Part shown: in pieces, positions 1 to 7,711 of the stretch
How the letters are laid out: each line of letters opens with the position of its first letter
Numbering within the stretch: position 1 is the stretch's first letter
NCBI GenBank assembly: GCA_947589405.1
Contig: CANQBT010000025.1
Location: 1 to 21,392, forward strand
DNA length: 21,392 nucleotides
Origin: an uncultured Clostridia bacterium
GTDB lineage: Bacteria; Bacillota; Clostridia; Lachnospirales; CAG-274
Direction: 5' to 3'
Notes under the pieces: generated by a model
Seen by the model: the letters and a program-made list of their open reading frames with translations, nothing else
Told to the model about the DNA's origin: nothing
Databases searched by the model: none
Translations under genes and position numbers: made by a program

Positions 1-456
1 TTGCTGTTCTGACGGCAGACCTTCTATTTCCGTTACGGTGTCCGTATCTGTCAGCATAGTCACGCTGCCCTCTGTTTCAAGCATAGCCTTGTAGCTTACC
101 TTTCTGTCGTTTACCTTTCTGCTCTCCATATTGATTATCTGTATGTTTATATCGGAAAGCATATCCTCTTGGGTACCGTCTATATTTATAAAATCACTTA
201 TGGGAGTTTCTCCTGCCATACTGTGCAGATTTTTGTCCTTACCCATGTACAGTACGTTTACTGTCATGTTTCCCTTGTAGCTAAGACGGTTTTCCTCAGG
301 TCTTTTCATTTCGGGATATACATAGGCGTCTGTTTTAAGTATAAAATCTATGTCGGGCTTGCTGTCAGGCACAACAAGCTCTCCCTCTTGTATAAGCTGT
401 GCTTTTTCTTTTCCTATCGTCTTGTCTGCTGTGATATTTTTATATGTTTTATCCAT
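1..456 (-). CDS. SPOCS (DUF3794) domain protein, N-terminal part, cut by the window edge
   Basis: My own reverse translation from the ATG at 456-454 gives 152 open codons running off the left edge. The start of the protein, with the motif GELVVPDSKPDIDFIL followed by alternating beta-strand-like segments such as KGNMTVNVLYMGKD, is typical of the SPOCS/DUF3794 domain found in spore-coat and SipL-type proteins of Clostridia. In Clostridioides difficile, SipL carries this domain plus a C-terminal LysM and binds SpoIVA; that is family knowledge, and the C-terminus needed to say whether this is SipL is outside the window. A GGGAGG ribosome site lies 8 bases upstream of ATG and is partly enclosed in a hairpin (466-499). 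It follows the 519-914 gene on the same strand with a 62-base gap. The family is well supported; the exact member is unknown. Confidence 0.8.
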   Translation of the reverse strand, partial: MDKTYKNITADKTIGKEKAQLIQEGELVVPDSKPDIDFILKTDAYVYPEMKRPEENRLSYKGNMTVNVLYMGKDKNLHSMAGETPISDFINIDGTQEDMLSDINIQIINMESRKVNDRKVSYKAMLETEGSVTMLTDTDTVTEIEGLPSEQQ

Positions 457-465
457 ATACAAAAC

Positions 466-499
466 CTCCCTTACTAATATCAATATATTAATAAGGGAG
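466..499 (-). promoter_or_regulatory. Hairpin enclosing the ribosome binding site of the SPOCS gene
   Basis: On the minus-strand mRNA, CTCCCTTA (499-492) pairs with TAAGGGAG (473-466). An inner AATAT/ATATT helix (489-485 with 480-476) closes on a 4-base loop, separated from the outer helix by a 2x2 internal loop. The 3' arm contains most of the Shine-Dalgarno sequence of the gene starting at 456. No run of T follows, so a terminator is less likely than a translational control structure. Regulation is inferred. Confidence 0.4.
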
Positions 500-518
500 A
501 AAGATTAGACTTTTAAAT

Positions 519-914
519 TTAAATACATCCCAGAAGTCTGTTTGAAATCCCTATTACTCTGCAAAGAAGCTCCATTATTTTTATCTGCATTGTATTGAGC
601 TTGTCCAGAATAACGTGAAGTGCGGAATAATCCTGACTGCTTTTGTAAAGCTCTATAGATGTTCTTGTATGAAATTCATTTTGATAATCCTCCAGAGCCG
701 CAAGCATATTTTCTTTTTCCAAAACATAATTTCTGTACATATCTATACTTTCGCTTTCAAGTATAGTGCCGGACTGAGAATAGGCTGAAAGCCTTGTATT
801 TATATTTTTTTCATTTTCTGCCGTAAGCTTTAGCATACTGTCTATTATTTCTTTGTTGGAATATACCGAGCTTATCATGGCATTTACATTTTCAGGTGAA
901 TATTTTGCTGTCAT
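519..914 (-). CDS. Small helical protein of unknown function (131 aa)
   Basis: I do not recognise this family. The protein is soluble, has no signal peptide or membrane segment, and is predicted by eye to be mostly alpha-helical. Long stretches rich in Glu, Lys, Asn and Leu (KEIIDSMLKLTAENEKNI near residues 21-38 and EKENMLAALEDYQNEF near 67-82) suggest a coiled coil or four-helix bundle. The start is supported by GGGAG about 8 bases before ATG 914. It lies directly upstream of the SPOCS-domain gene on the same strand, so the two may be cotranscribed and this protein could have a sporulation role, but that rests on position only. The helical bundle recalls small chaperones such as FlgN, but no flagellar gene is nearby and I do not make that claim. 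Confidence 0.65.
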   Translation of the reverse strand: MTAKYSPENVNAMISSVYSNKEIIDSMLKLTAENEKNINTRLSAYSQSGTILESESIDMYRNYVLEKENMLAALEDYQNEFHTRTSIELYKSSQDYSALHVILDKLNTMQIKIMELLCRVIGISNRLLGCI

Positions 915-1050
915 ATCACATCTCCCTCTCTTTTATTTATGATAATATCATATCATATAATTATAAAGAAAATATTAAACTAAGGTTATATTTAAATGAA
1001 GTTTTGCTTAAAACAAAATAACAAAAACTCCAATAAAAGCAACGATAATA

Positions 1051-1079
1051 TTGACAAAAGCTACAGGAAATATTAAAAT
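1051..1079 (+). promoter_or_regulatory. Sigma-A promoter of the 1138 lipoprotein gene
   Basis: TTGACA (1051-1056), a 17-base spacer and TAAAAT (1074-1079) form a near-consensus vegetative promoter. Transcription would start near 1086, giving a leader of about 50 bases that contains the palindrome at 1105-1118. Confidence 0.7.
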
Positions 1080-1104
1080 ATAACTAAATAATACATGAAG
1101 AAAG

Positions 1105-1118
1105 ACAGGTATACCTGT
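1105..1118. promoter_or_regulatory. Perfect 14-base palindrome, possible operator
   Basis: ACAGGTATACCTGT is its own reverse complement. It lies about 20 bases downstream of the predicted transcription start and 20 bases upstream of the start codon, a usual place for a repressor to block elongation. No regulator gene is adjacent, so its reader is unknown. Confidence 0.4.
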
Positions 1119-1137
1119 ATTAAATGAGGATATATAT

Positions 1138-2169
1138 ATGATAAGGAAAATATTGATAGCTCTTTCGGTTTCGGTTCTTGTGCTGAGCGGGTGCAGCAAA
1201 GCTGACGTAAAAACGGAAGCCCCTGCTGCCGAGCCTGCGACTGAGGATATAAATGAGAGCAGCAACGCTGTTCCGACTGAAAAAACAGATATTAAAATAG
1301 GAGTAACAAAAGGCTCAGGCTCTATAAGCATAGCCCATCTTCTGGAAAACAGCGCAGACGGTTCCGCCTATGAAAGCTATACGGCTGAAATATACGATGA
1401 TCCCAATCAGCTTATGGGAGCGCTGGCAAAGGGCGATGTAAATGCTGCTATACTTCCGCCTGATAAGGCGGCTAAGCTATATAACGAATATGACTTTGAC
1501 TGCTGCATTGCCGCTGTTTCCTCTACCTGTAATTATTACATACTGGAGAATACGGAGGGAAAGGACGAAACTGAGGACTTTGCCGATATTGACGGTAAGG
1601 AAATCATTATAAATGAAACGGATAAAATGGCGGAGCCTGTACTTGACAAGATCTCTGAAAACCGCAATATATCCCTTCAGTATAAGCATGTGGACTCAAA
1701 TGAAGCGGTCATAAAGAGCCTTAACGAAACTCCGGGCGCCCTTGCTCTTTTGCAGGAGCCTTATTGTTCTCAGGCGGAGCTGGCAGGAAATAGTATTTCC
1801 GTGATTTTTGATCTGTATGACTACTGGCAGGAAGCGGCAGACTGTTCCCTTGCTACGAACTGTCTTGTTATACCAAGAAAGTTCATAGCCCAAAATAAGG
1901 AGATAGCCGACCTGTTCATAAAGGATTATGCGGCTTCTGTTTCAATTACAAGACACAATATGGAGGAAACGGCAAAGCTGACCGAAAAGTATTCTCTTTT
2001 TGACAGCAGCGAGGCAGTCAAAAGAGCAATACCCGGCTGCGGTATAGGTATAATAACAGGCGCCGATATGAGTTCTGAGCTTGGCAAGCTCTATGGGCTG
2101 CTCTATGAGCTGAGTATAGATTCCGTAGGGCGTGCTGTCCCCGATGACAATTTTTATTATCTGAACTGA
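1138..2169 (+). CDS. Substrate-binding-like lipoprotein (NMT1/TauA-type ABC transporter family)
   Basis: A signal peptide of residues 1-18 ends in a lipobox (LSGC, Cys19 as the lipidated residue), followed by an acidic, Ala/Glu-rich linker to about residue 50. The mature part begins with a beta strand (IKIGVTKGSG) and contains a segment on dose or availability of a ligand site (DDPNQLMGALAKGDVNAAILPPDKAAKL), the pattern seen in solute-binding proteins of the NMT1/THI5 and TauA/SsuA type. Membrane anchoring outside the cell is therefore expected. No permease or ATPase gene is adjacent, so this is an orphan binding protein and the ligand cannot be named. GAGGA lies 8 bases before the ATG. The gene ends with a strong terminator at 2198-2227, so it is a single-gene unit. 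Confidence 0.75.
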   Translation: MIRKILIALSVSVLVLSGCSKADVKTEAPAAEPATEDINESSNAVPTEKTDIKIGVTKGSGSISIAHLLENSADGSAYESYTAEIYDDPNQLMGALAKGDVNAAILPPDKAAKLYNEYDFDCCIAAVSSTCNYYILENTEGKDETEDFADIDGKEIIINETDKMAEPVLDKISENRNISLQYKHVDSNEAVIKSLNETPGALALLQEPYCSQAELAGNSISVIFDLYDYWQEAADCSLATNCLVIPRKFIAQNKEIADLFIKDYAASVSITRHNMEETAKLTEKYSLFDSSEAVKRAIPGCGIGIITGADMSSELGKLYGLLYELSIDSVGRAVPDDNFYYLN

Positions 2170-2197
2170 GTTTATTTATAGCCTATATGGCGAGCTT

Positions 2198-2227
2198 AAA
2201 AAAATCCTGTTTTACAGGATTTTTTTT
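2198..2227 (+). terminator. Intrinsic terminator after the binding-protein gene
   Basis: A 13-bp perfect stem (2198-2210 with 2214-2226) around AATCCTGT/ACAGGATT, loop TTT, ends in a run of eight T. The matching A run on the 5' side means it could also work on the other strand. Confidence 0.85.
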
Positions 2228-2231
2228 ATAC

Positions 2232-2265
2232 TTTACTTGTAAAATACAGTAAAATGATTTAAAAT
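2232..2265 (+). promoter_or_regulatory. Promoter of the pyrKD operon with an overlapping dyad
   Basis: TTGTAA (2237-2242), 17 bases and TAAAAT (2260-2265) make a plausible sigma-A promoter. An imperfect inverted repeat, TTTAC-t-TGTA/TACA-GTAAA (2232-2253, one bulged base), covers the -35 box and could be an operator. I see no PyrR-type attenuator in the short leader to the ATG at 2297. Confidence 0.5.
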
Positions 2266-2296
2266 GAAGGTATAGATCTGTTCAGAGGAGGAAGCT

Positions 2297-3061
2297 ATGA
2301 AAACGATTGAAAAAGCAAAGGTAATATCCAACAAATTTATAGACGGAAATATTTGCGATATGGTAATAGAATGCTCTCGTATTGCAAGAGAAGCGGTACC
2401 GGGACAGTTTGCAGAGGTATATCCCGACAACGGAGTAAATATACTGGCACGGCCTATAAGCATATGTGAGATAAACAGGATACAGGGAACGGTAAGGCTT
2501 GTGTTTCAGATAGTGGGAAAAGGCACAAAGCTTTTTTCACAGCTGAGATCGGGAGATACTGTAAGGGTACTGGGTCCCTGCGGCAAAGGCTATGAGCTTA
2601 TTGAAGATGTGGAGAGCACGGCCCTGCTGGTAGGCGGAGGAATAGGCATACCTCCTCTTCTGGAAACCTGCAAGCAGCTTAACTGTAATAAAATAGCGGT
2701 GCTGGGCTATAGGTCAGGCTCATTTCTGGCAGACGAATTCAGAGAAGCGGGAGCTAAGGTATTTATTACAACAGACGATGGTTCACTTGGCTTTAAGGGA
2801 AATGTAGTAGAGCTTATTAAGGCGGAAAATATTTCTGCCGATATTATATACTCCTGCGGACCAAGAGTAATGCTCAATGCCCTTTCAGACTGGGCGGAGG
2901 AGAAGGACATAAGGTGCCTTGTGTCTATGGAGGAAAGAATGGCATGCGGTATAGGCGCTTGCGTAGGCTGTGCCATAGCGATAAAGGAGGGAGATGGCTT
3001 TACATATAAAAAGGTATGTAAAGACGGTCCCGTATTTGACAGCAGGGAGGTGTGCCGGTAG
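2297..3061 (+). CDS. pyrK: Dihydroorotate dehydrogenase B, electron transfer subunit
   Basis: PyrK carries FAD and a [2Fe-2S] cluster and passes electrons from dihydroorotate oxidation in PyrD to NAD+, in pyrimidine synthesis. The 254-residue length is usual. Visible motifs are ARPISI (51-56, FAD binding), GGGIGIPP (113-120) followed by the nucleotide-binding half, CGPR (187-190), and the C-terminal cluster ligands Cys217, Cys222, Cys225 and Cys241 in the pattern C-x4-C-x2-C-x15-C. The start is fixed by GAGGAGG 8 bases upstream. The stop codon overlaps the GTG start of pyrD by one base, as expected for subunits made in equal amounts. Confidence 0.95.
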   Translation: MKTIEKAKVISNKFIDGNICDMVIECSRIAREAVPGQFAEVYPDNGVNILARPISICEINRIQGTVRLVFQIVGKGTKLFSQLRSGDTVRVLGPCGKGYELIEDVESTALLVGGGIGIPPLLETCKQLNCNKIAVLGYRSGSFLADEFREAGAKVFITTDDGSLGFKGNVVELIKAENISADIIYSCGPRVMLNALSDWAEEKDIRCLVSMEERMACGIGACVGCAIAIKEGDGFTYKKVCKDGPVFDSREVCR

Positions 3062-3963
3062 TGAATACTAATGTGGATATATGCGGTGTTAAGCTTAAAA
3101 ATCCTGTTATGACGGCTTCGGGTACCTTCGGCAGCGGCAGGGAATTTTCAGAGCTTACGGATATTAATAAAATAGGCGCTGTGGTAGTAAAGGGTGTAGC
3201 TGCCGTTTCATGGCAGGGAAATCCTCCTCCGAGAATAGCTGAGGTATACGGCGGTATGCTCAATTCCGTAGGACTTCAGAATCCCGGTGTGGATCATTTC
3301 ATAGAAGAGGACATACCGTTTTTAAGACAGTATGATACAAAGATAGTTGTAAATGTATGCGGACATACCATAGATCAGTACAGAGAAGTGGTCAAAAGGC
3401 TAAAGGGTCAGGATATAGACCTTCTGGAGCTGAATATATCCTGTCCCAATGTAGATGAAGGCGGAATGGCATTCGGTACAGACCCTGTTATGGTGGAAAG
3501 GGTCGTTTCTGAGGTGAAAAAGGAAGCGGACAGACCCCTTATAGTAAAGCTTAGCCCTAACGTGACCGATATTACGGCTACGGCAAAGGCTGCTGTATCG
3601 GGAGGAGCAGACGCACTCAGTCTTATAAACACTCTTACGGGCATGAAAATAGACGTACACAGAAGAGCGCCTGTTCTGTACAGGAAAATAGGCGGCATGA
3701 GCGGACCTGCCGTAAAGCCTATAGCCCTTAGAATGGTGTATGAGGTATGCAAATGCGTTGATGTGCCTGTAATAGGCATGGGCGGTATTTCAAACGGTGA
3801 GGACGCTCTTGAATTTATAATGGCAGGTGCAACAGCCGTTGCCATAGGTACGGCAAGCTTTGTAAATCCCAATGCGGCTGTTGATACGGTCAGAGGAATT
3901 GAAGAATATATGTCAAGATATGGCATTGAAGATATAAGTGAACTGAGAGGGATAATAGAATAG
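3061..3963 (+). CDS. pyrD: Dihydroorotate dehydrogenase B, catalytic subunit
   Basis: This FMN enzyme oxidises dihydroorotate to orotate and works with PyrK (class 1B). An in-frame GTG at 3052 is possible, but GGGAGG (3045-3050) lies only one base from it; the GTG at 3061 sits 10 bases away, overlaps the pyrK stop as TAGTG, and is chosen here (300 aa). Motifs include KNPVMTASGTFG near the N-terminus, NSVGLQNPG, NISCPNV with the catalytic cysteine of class 1 enzymes (about residue 128), KLSPNVTDI, LINTLTGMKID and the FMN phosphate site IGMGGISNGEDALEFIMAGA with AVAIGTA. All are intact. A lipoprotein gene follows after 10 bases. Confidence 0.95.
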   Translation: MNTNVDICGVKLKNPVMTASGTFGSGREFSELTDINKIGAVVVKGVAAVSWQGNPPPRIAEVYGGMLNSVGLQNPGVDHFIEEDIPFLRQYDTKIVVNVCGHTIDQYREVVKRLKGQDIDLLELNISCPNVDEGGMAFGTDPVMVERVVSEVKKEADRPLIVKLSPNVTDITATAKAAVSGGADALSLINTLTGMKIDVHRRAPVLYRKIGGMSGPAVKPIALRMVYEVCKCVDVPVIGMGGISNGEDALEFIMAGATAVAIGTASFVNPNAAVDTVRGIEEYMSRYGIEDISELRGIIE

Positions 3964-3973
3964 GAGGAAAAAT

Positions 3974-4720
3974 ATGAAGAGATCAAAATTTTTATTGATA
4001 GCAGTTCTTTCTGCTTCGATCATATTTACAGGCTGCGGTAAAAAAGCAGAGGAACCTTCCTCAGAGCAGGGCGTAGAAAGCAGCGAAACAGGTGACAGCG
4101 CCGTTACCGAAGTGGTAGAGGAGCTTGACGATCTTTCACAACAGCTTAAGCCTCTTGTAGACAGCGCTCTTCAGAAGGGTATTATAGATCAGTCAAGATA
4201 TGACGAATTTGCTCATTATCTCAAAAGGATAAGCGATATTAAAATAAGTAAGGGCAGTTCTGACGCAGTCAAAAAGGAGCTTTCAAAAATAAAGGACGAG
4301 CTGGCGGTATTGGCTTCACAGGTCTCTGCTTCAAATGATGTAATAGACGCTCTTGTAAAGCCTGCCGAAGCCATAAAGACAAATGAAAGCGAGCAGGCTG
4401 TTCAGGAAACGTCCGCAGCCGATAACTCAGCTCAGGTCGATACAAAAGGACCGGCGACACTTAGGGAAAGGGTAAGCAAGTTTTCATCAGACTATATTTC
4501 TTTCCAGAACGAGTGTTCCAGAAGAGTAGATCTTGGCGAAATAGCTCAGGAGGATTATACAGAGCTTTTGAACTTAGGTATAAGACTTGTGGAGTTAAAG
4601 GAAAAAACAGATCTGGGACAGGTAAACGATGAGCTTGAAAACGAGCTTAACAGCCTTAAGGAAAGCGTGCATAGCTGTGCTGTAAAGGTAAAGTCAGAGC
4701 TTGCAGACACATTTGAATAA
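3974..4720 (+). CDS. Lipoprotein of unknown function, predicted coiled coil, in the pyrKD operon
   Basis: The protein has a signal peptide ending in FTGC (Cys21 as the lipidated residue) and then a Ser/Glu-rich acidic linker (22-50). The rest is predicted by eye to be helical, in two similar halves: residues about 52-120 and about 155-246. Each contains a segment of the form KGIIDQSRYDEFAHYLKRI or LGEIAQEDYTELLNLGIRL followed by a long charged helix, which suggests an internal duplication. I do not recognise the family. AGGAGG lies 6 bases before the ATG and only 10 bases separate it from pyrD, so cotranscription with pyrKD is very likely, although the product acts outside the membrane. The downstream SLH gene has its own promoter. 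Confidence 0.75.
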   Translation: MKRSKFLLIAVLSASIIFTGCGKKAEEPSSEQGVESSETGDSAVTEVVEELDDLSQQLKPLVDSALQKGIIDQSRYDEFAHYLKRISDIKISKGSSDAVKKELSKIKDELAVLASQVSASNDVIDALVKPAEAIKTNESEQAVQETSAADNSAQVDTKGPATLRERVSKFSSDYISFQNECSRRVDLGEIAQEDYTELLNLGIRLVELKEKTDLGQVNDELENELNSLKESVHSCAVKVKSELADTFE

Positions 4721-4727
4721 AAAGGCG

Positions 4728-4755
4728 TTGCAAAATTTATATACTGTGTTATAAT
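4728..4755 (+). promoter_or_regulatory. Strong sigma-A promoter with extended -10, for the SLH protein
   Basis: TTGCAA (4728-4733), 16 bases, then TGTTATAAT, that is TATAAT at 4750-4755 preceded by the extended TGn element. Start near 4762, followed by GGAGGG and the ATG at 4789. Confidence 0.75.
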
Positions 4756-4788
4756 TATACTATAAAAAAATAAATCGGAGGGAAAGCT

Positions 4789-6723
4789 ATGAAGAAAAGA
4801 TTAATTGCTGTATTACTGGCAGGTATTATAGCGGTAATGCCTACAGTAAGCATATGTGCTGAGGACACGCCTTCTGTTGAAAGCGATTCATCAGAGGATC
4901 CGTCAGGATCAGAAAAAACTGAGGATGAAACCGAAAAGGAAACAGAAAAAGAGCCTGAAACCGAGAAGGAAACAGAAAAGGCAACGGAGAAGGAAACAGA
5001 GAAGGCAACGGAGAAGGCAACCGAAAAGGTGACAGAAAAGACTTCTGAGACTACCACAAAGTCAAGCTCAAGTTCAAGCTCAAGCTCATCAAGCTCAGAT
5101 AACGATATATCTGAAGACAGGGACATTGAAATAGACATAGACGAGGAAAAGAATCTCTATAACTATGTCAGCAAAAATTTCAATTCAAACGAATACGAAT
5201 GGAGATCAAGCAACACATCTATCGTTACGGTTACGTCAAGAGGCGTTATTACAGGTCAGAAGAGAGGCTCTACGACCGTAAGGGCAACTGCCAGCGAAAA
5301 GGGCAGAGATTATGAATATATATTTAATGTATCAGTATCAGGCTCCAGCTCTTCATCAAGCAAGAGCAGCAGAGATGTAAACATTGACGTAGACGGTACA
5401 AAGAATCTCTATACCTATGTAGACGATGATTACGAGGCAAGAGATTATGAATGGAAGTCCAACAATTCCTGCGTATCGGTATCCGCAAAAGGCGTCATAA
5501 CAGGCGTAAGAGAGGGTACGGCAAAGGTAACGGCTACTCTTGACGACGAGGATCTCAAGTATACATTTAACGTTACCGTAGGCGATGATGATAACTCCTC
5601 TTCATCTTCCAAAATAAAGGAAAAGACAAGCTGGGAGTTCTATTTAGGCACAAGCGATGAGGTCGACGTAAGCGATATACTTGAGGACGATCCCGATGAC
5701 TACGATTGGGAGGTACGTGATGACGACGTTGCTGAGGTAGACGAAAGACGTGGTATTATAAGTGCTGTTGACGAAGGCAGTACAAGAGTAGAAGCAGAAG
5801 GCGATACAGATTATCGTTTTGATATAAAGGTAGACAAGGATTATACATTTGAAGAAATGTCCTTAAGCGGAAGCTCTTCAAAAAGCATTGATAAATTCCT
5901 TGATGATGACGTAGACGAATACGACTTCTCAAGCGACAGAAAAGAAGTGCTTACCGTAAACAATGACGGTGAAGTAAAGGGCGTTGCAAACGGCATAGCA
6001 ACCGTACTCTGCGAGCACGAGGACGGAGAAGTAGTGCAGATACTTGTAACGGTATCAGGCATATCATCTTCAAAAACCACAACTACCACAGAAAAGACTA
6101 CAGAAGCTGTTACCGTAGACGTATCTCTATTTAATACGAATACAAGTCCAAATCCTTATGTACCTACCACAACTGTTAAGTTCAATGATATTTCTCACAG
6201 AGCATGGGCAGTCGATGCTATCAATAATATGGCTTCTCACAGTATAATAGTAGGTACAGGTCAGAACAGATTCTCACCTGATGCAAATACAAAGAGATGT
6301 GATTTTGCAATAGTGCTTACTAAAATACTTGGCATTGACGGCGAGGTGGCTTCAAGCAACTATAGTGATGTTCCCTTCGGTTCATATTATGCAAATTATG
6401 TAGGCATTATATGTACAAAGAATATAGGCTCAGGCGTTAAGAACAACAAGTACAGACCTGACGATTATATCACAAGAGAGGATATTATGGTAATGACATA
6501 TAAGGGTCTTGCCTCTAAGGGCGTTTCATTCAATACAGATACGGCTTGCCTTGACGCTTATAAGGACGCCATAGATATTTCAGCCGGAAACGAAGAAGCT
6601 ATCGCAGCGCTTATAAACGGCGGCTATGTAACAGGAACCTCCGACGATACTCTTGAACCGGAAGCCAATATCACAAGAGCACAGATGGCTGTTCTTATGA
6701 ATAACGTATATAATAAAATGTAA
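4789..6723 (+). CDS. Secreted surface protein with four Ig-like (BIG2-type) repeats and three SLH motifs
   Basis: Residues 1-24 form a signal peptide (cleavage near SICA-ED). Residues 25-90 are a low-complexity Thr-Glu-Lys tract and 91-103 a serine run, likely an extended stalk. Four related beta-rich units follow at about 110-185, 196-265, 278-349 and 352-424; the first two carry the bacterial Ig-like group 2 signature (EW.S.N...VTV...GVITG...G...V.AT). After a Thr-rich linker, three S-layer homology motifs occupy about 464-515 (FNDISHRAWAVDAINNM, FSPDANTKRCDFA), 525-577 and 585-640 (EANITRAQMAVLMN). SLH motifs bind pyruvylated or other secondary wall polymers, so the protein is probably fixed to the cell wall with the stalk and repeats exposed. 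Its Ig-like units 3 and 4 are very acidic and diverged. A ligand or adhesion role is possible but not shown. Confidence 0.9.
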   Translation: MKKRLIAVLLAGIIAVMPTVSICAEDTPSVESDSSEDPSGSEKTEDETEKETEKEPETEKETEKATEKETEKATEKATEKVTEKTSETTTKSSSSSSSSSSSSDNDISEDRDIEIDIDEEKNLYNYVSKNFNSNEYEWRSSNTSIVTVTSRGVITGQKRGSTTVRATASEKGRDYEYIFNVSVSGSSSSSSKSSRDVNIDVDGTKNLYTYVDDDYEARDYEWKSNNSCVSVSAKGVITGVREGTAKVTATLDDEDLKYTFNVTVGDDDNSSSSSKIKEKTSWEFYLGTSDEVDVSDILEDDPDDYDWEVRDDDVAEVDERRGIISAVDEGSTRVEAEGDTDYRFDIKVDKDYTFEEMSLSGSSSKSIDKFLDDDVDEYDFSSDRKEVLTVNNDGEVKGVANGIATVLCEHEDGEVVQILVTVSGISSSKTTTTTEKTTEAVTVDVSLFNTNTSPNPYVPTTTVKFNDISHRAWAVDAINNMASHSIIVGTGQNRFSPDANTKRCDFAIVLTKILGIDGEVASSNYSDVPFGSYYANYVGIICTKNIGSGVKNNKYRPDDYITREDIMVMTYKGLASKGVSFNTDTACLDAYKDAIDISAGNEEAIAALINGGYVTGTSDDTLEPEANITRAQMAVLMNNVYNKM

Positions 6724-6732
6724 ATAAATAAA

Positions 6733-6777
6733 GCTGCTGCATTAAGATCTTTAAAGATCATAACGCAGCAGCGTTTT
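6733..6777. terminator. Terminator shared by the SLH gene and the convergent EamA gene
   Basis: GCTGCTGC (6733-6740) pairs with GCAGCAGC (6765-6772), with an inner TTA/TAA step and the perfect palindrome GATCTTTAAAGATC at 6746-6759. GTTTTTAT follows on the plus strand and TTTATTTATTT on the minus strand, so it can serve both directions. Confidence 0.75.
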
Positions 6778-6787
6778 TATATCCATA

Positions 6788-7711
6788 TCATAATGTGTCT
6801 TGGCTTTTTTTGTTTACGATATAAATACCCAAGCATACCATAGCCAGAGATACAAGTGTCCGTATATTGAATATATCCTCTCCAAGCATTATTCCCGAGA
6901 ATATAATGCCAAACACGGGATTGAGGAAGCAATATACAGAGATCTTTCCTACGGGATTGTACTTAAGAAGCTGCGCCCATAGAGTGAAGGCAAGAGATGA
7001 AAGTACTGCCAGATATATGAGCATGGTCAAAGCCTGCGGACTTGGTATACTGAGCCTTCCGCCAAATACAAGACCTATTGCAATAAGTATAAAGCCTCCA
7101 AGAGCAAGCTGATACCCTGTAGCCGTAACGCTGTCGGTCTTTCTTGTTACGAATTTGGTTATTACGGAGCCTGCGGCAAAACAGAAGGCAGCTATGAGTA
7201 TGAAACCGTCTCCTCTGAACCTGAATGAAAAGTCAAAGCCCTGTTCAAAGCAGCAGAGCACAACACCGGCAAAGCCAAGAATACAGCCTACGGATTTCCT
7301 CATGTTTATCCTATCGTCCTTAAAGGCAAAATGCGCTATTATAACTGCAAAGAAATTGCCTATGCTGTTTAGTATAGAGCCCTTTACTCCCGTAAGGTAT
7401 ATAAGGGATAGGTAGAAAAAAATATACTCCAGAGTTGTCTGCACAAGTCCCAGCACCACAATGCCCTTTATTTCATCCTTTTTGGGATATATGAAGCTTT
7501 TGTGGACAATGCAGTTGAATATTATAACAAAAAGTCCTGCCATAAAAAATCTTATGCCGGCAAAAAGCAGCTTAACGGCTACAGAGCTTTCCGTTATGCC
7601 AAAAAGCTCATAGCCTATCTTAATGGCGGGTATGGCGCTGCCCCACAGAGCGGTTGCCGCAGCGGCAATTATAAGTATGTTCAGGGGTTTTGTAAAGAAT
7701 TCCTTTTTCAT
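6788..7711 (-). CDS. EamA-family (drug/metabolite superfamily) transporter
   Basis: This 307-residue membrane protein shows about ten hydrophobic segments in two EamA halves. The first half begins with the characteristic LWGSAIPAIKIGYELFG; the second starts near GDGFILIAAFCFAAGSVITKF. Family members export or import small metabolites such as amino acids, but the substrate cannot be read from sequence. A second EamA gene (14953-15846) is present; the two differ in sequence and setting. Its ATG overlaps the stop of the upstream lipoprotein gene by four bases (ATGA), so translation is likely coupled. It ends in the bidirectional terminator at 6733-6777. Confidence 0.85.
   Translation of the reverse strand: MKKEFFTKPLNILIIAAAATALWGSAIPAIKIGYELFGITESSVAVKLLFAGIRFFMAGLFVIIFNCIVHKSFIYPKKDEIKGIVVLGLVQTTLEYIFFYLSLIYLTGVKGSILNSIGNFFAVIIAHFAFKDDRINMRKSVGCILGFAGVVLCCFEQGFDFSFRFRGDGFILIAAFCFAAGSVITKFVTRKTDSVTATGYQLALGGFILIAIGLVFGGRLSIPSPQALTMLIYLAVLSSLAFTLWAQLLKYNPVGKISVYCFLNPVFGIIFSGIMLGEDIFNIRTLVSLAMVCLGIYIVNKKSQDTL

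Noticed and set aside
169..477. Plus-strand frame of 102 codons at the left end
   Set aside because: Lies opposite the SPOCS gene, Cys/Tyr/Phe-rich composition is an antisense by-product, no ribosome site.
3052..3060. Earlier GTG start for pyrD
   Set aside because: The ribosome site lies one base from it; GTG 3061 has correct spacing and the TAGTG overlap.
3408..3986. Minus-strand frame of 192 codons opposite pyrD
   Set aside because: The plus frame is a certain pyrD with all motifs; the minus frame lacks a ribosome site and any family likeness.
4937..5096. Possible CRISPR-like or direct DNA repeat in the TEK/Ser region
   Set aside because: The repeats are codon-level protein repeats of 12-24 bases inside an open frame, with no constant spacers.
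4755..5138. Minus-strand frame rich in Ser/Phe/Val repeats
   Set aside because: It is the complement of the Thr-Glu-Lys and Ser repeats in the SLH gene; low complexity keeps it open by chance and it crosses the promoter.
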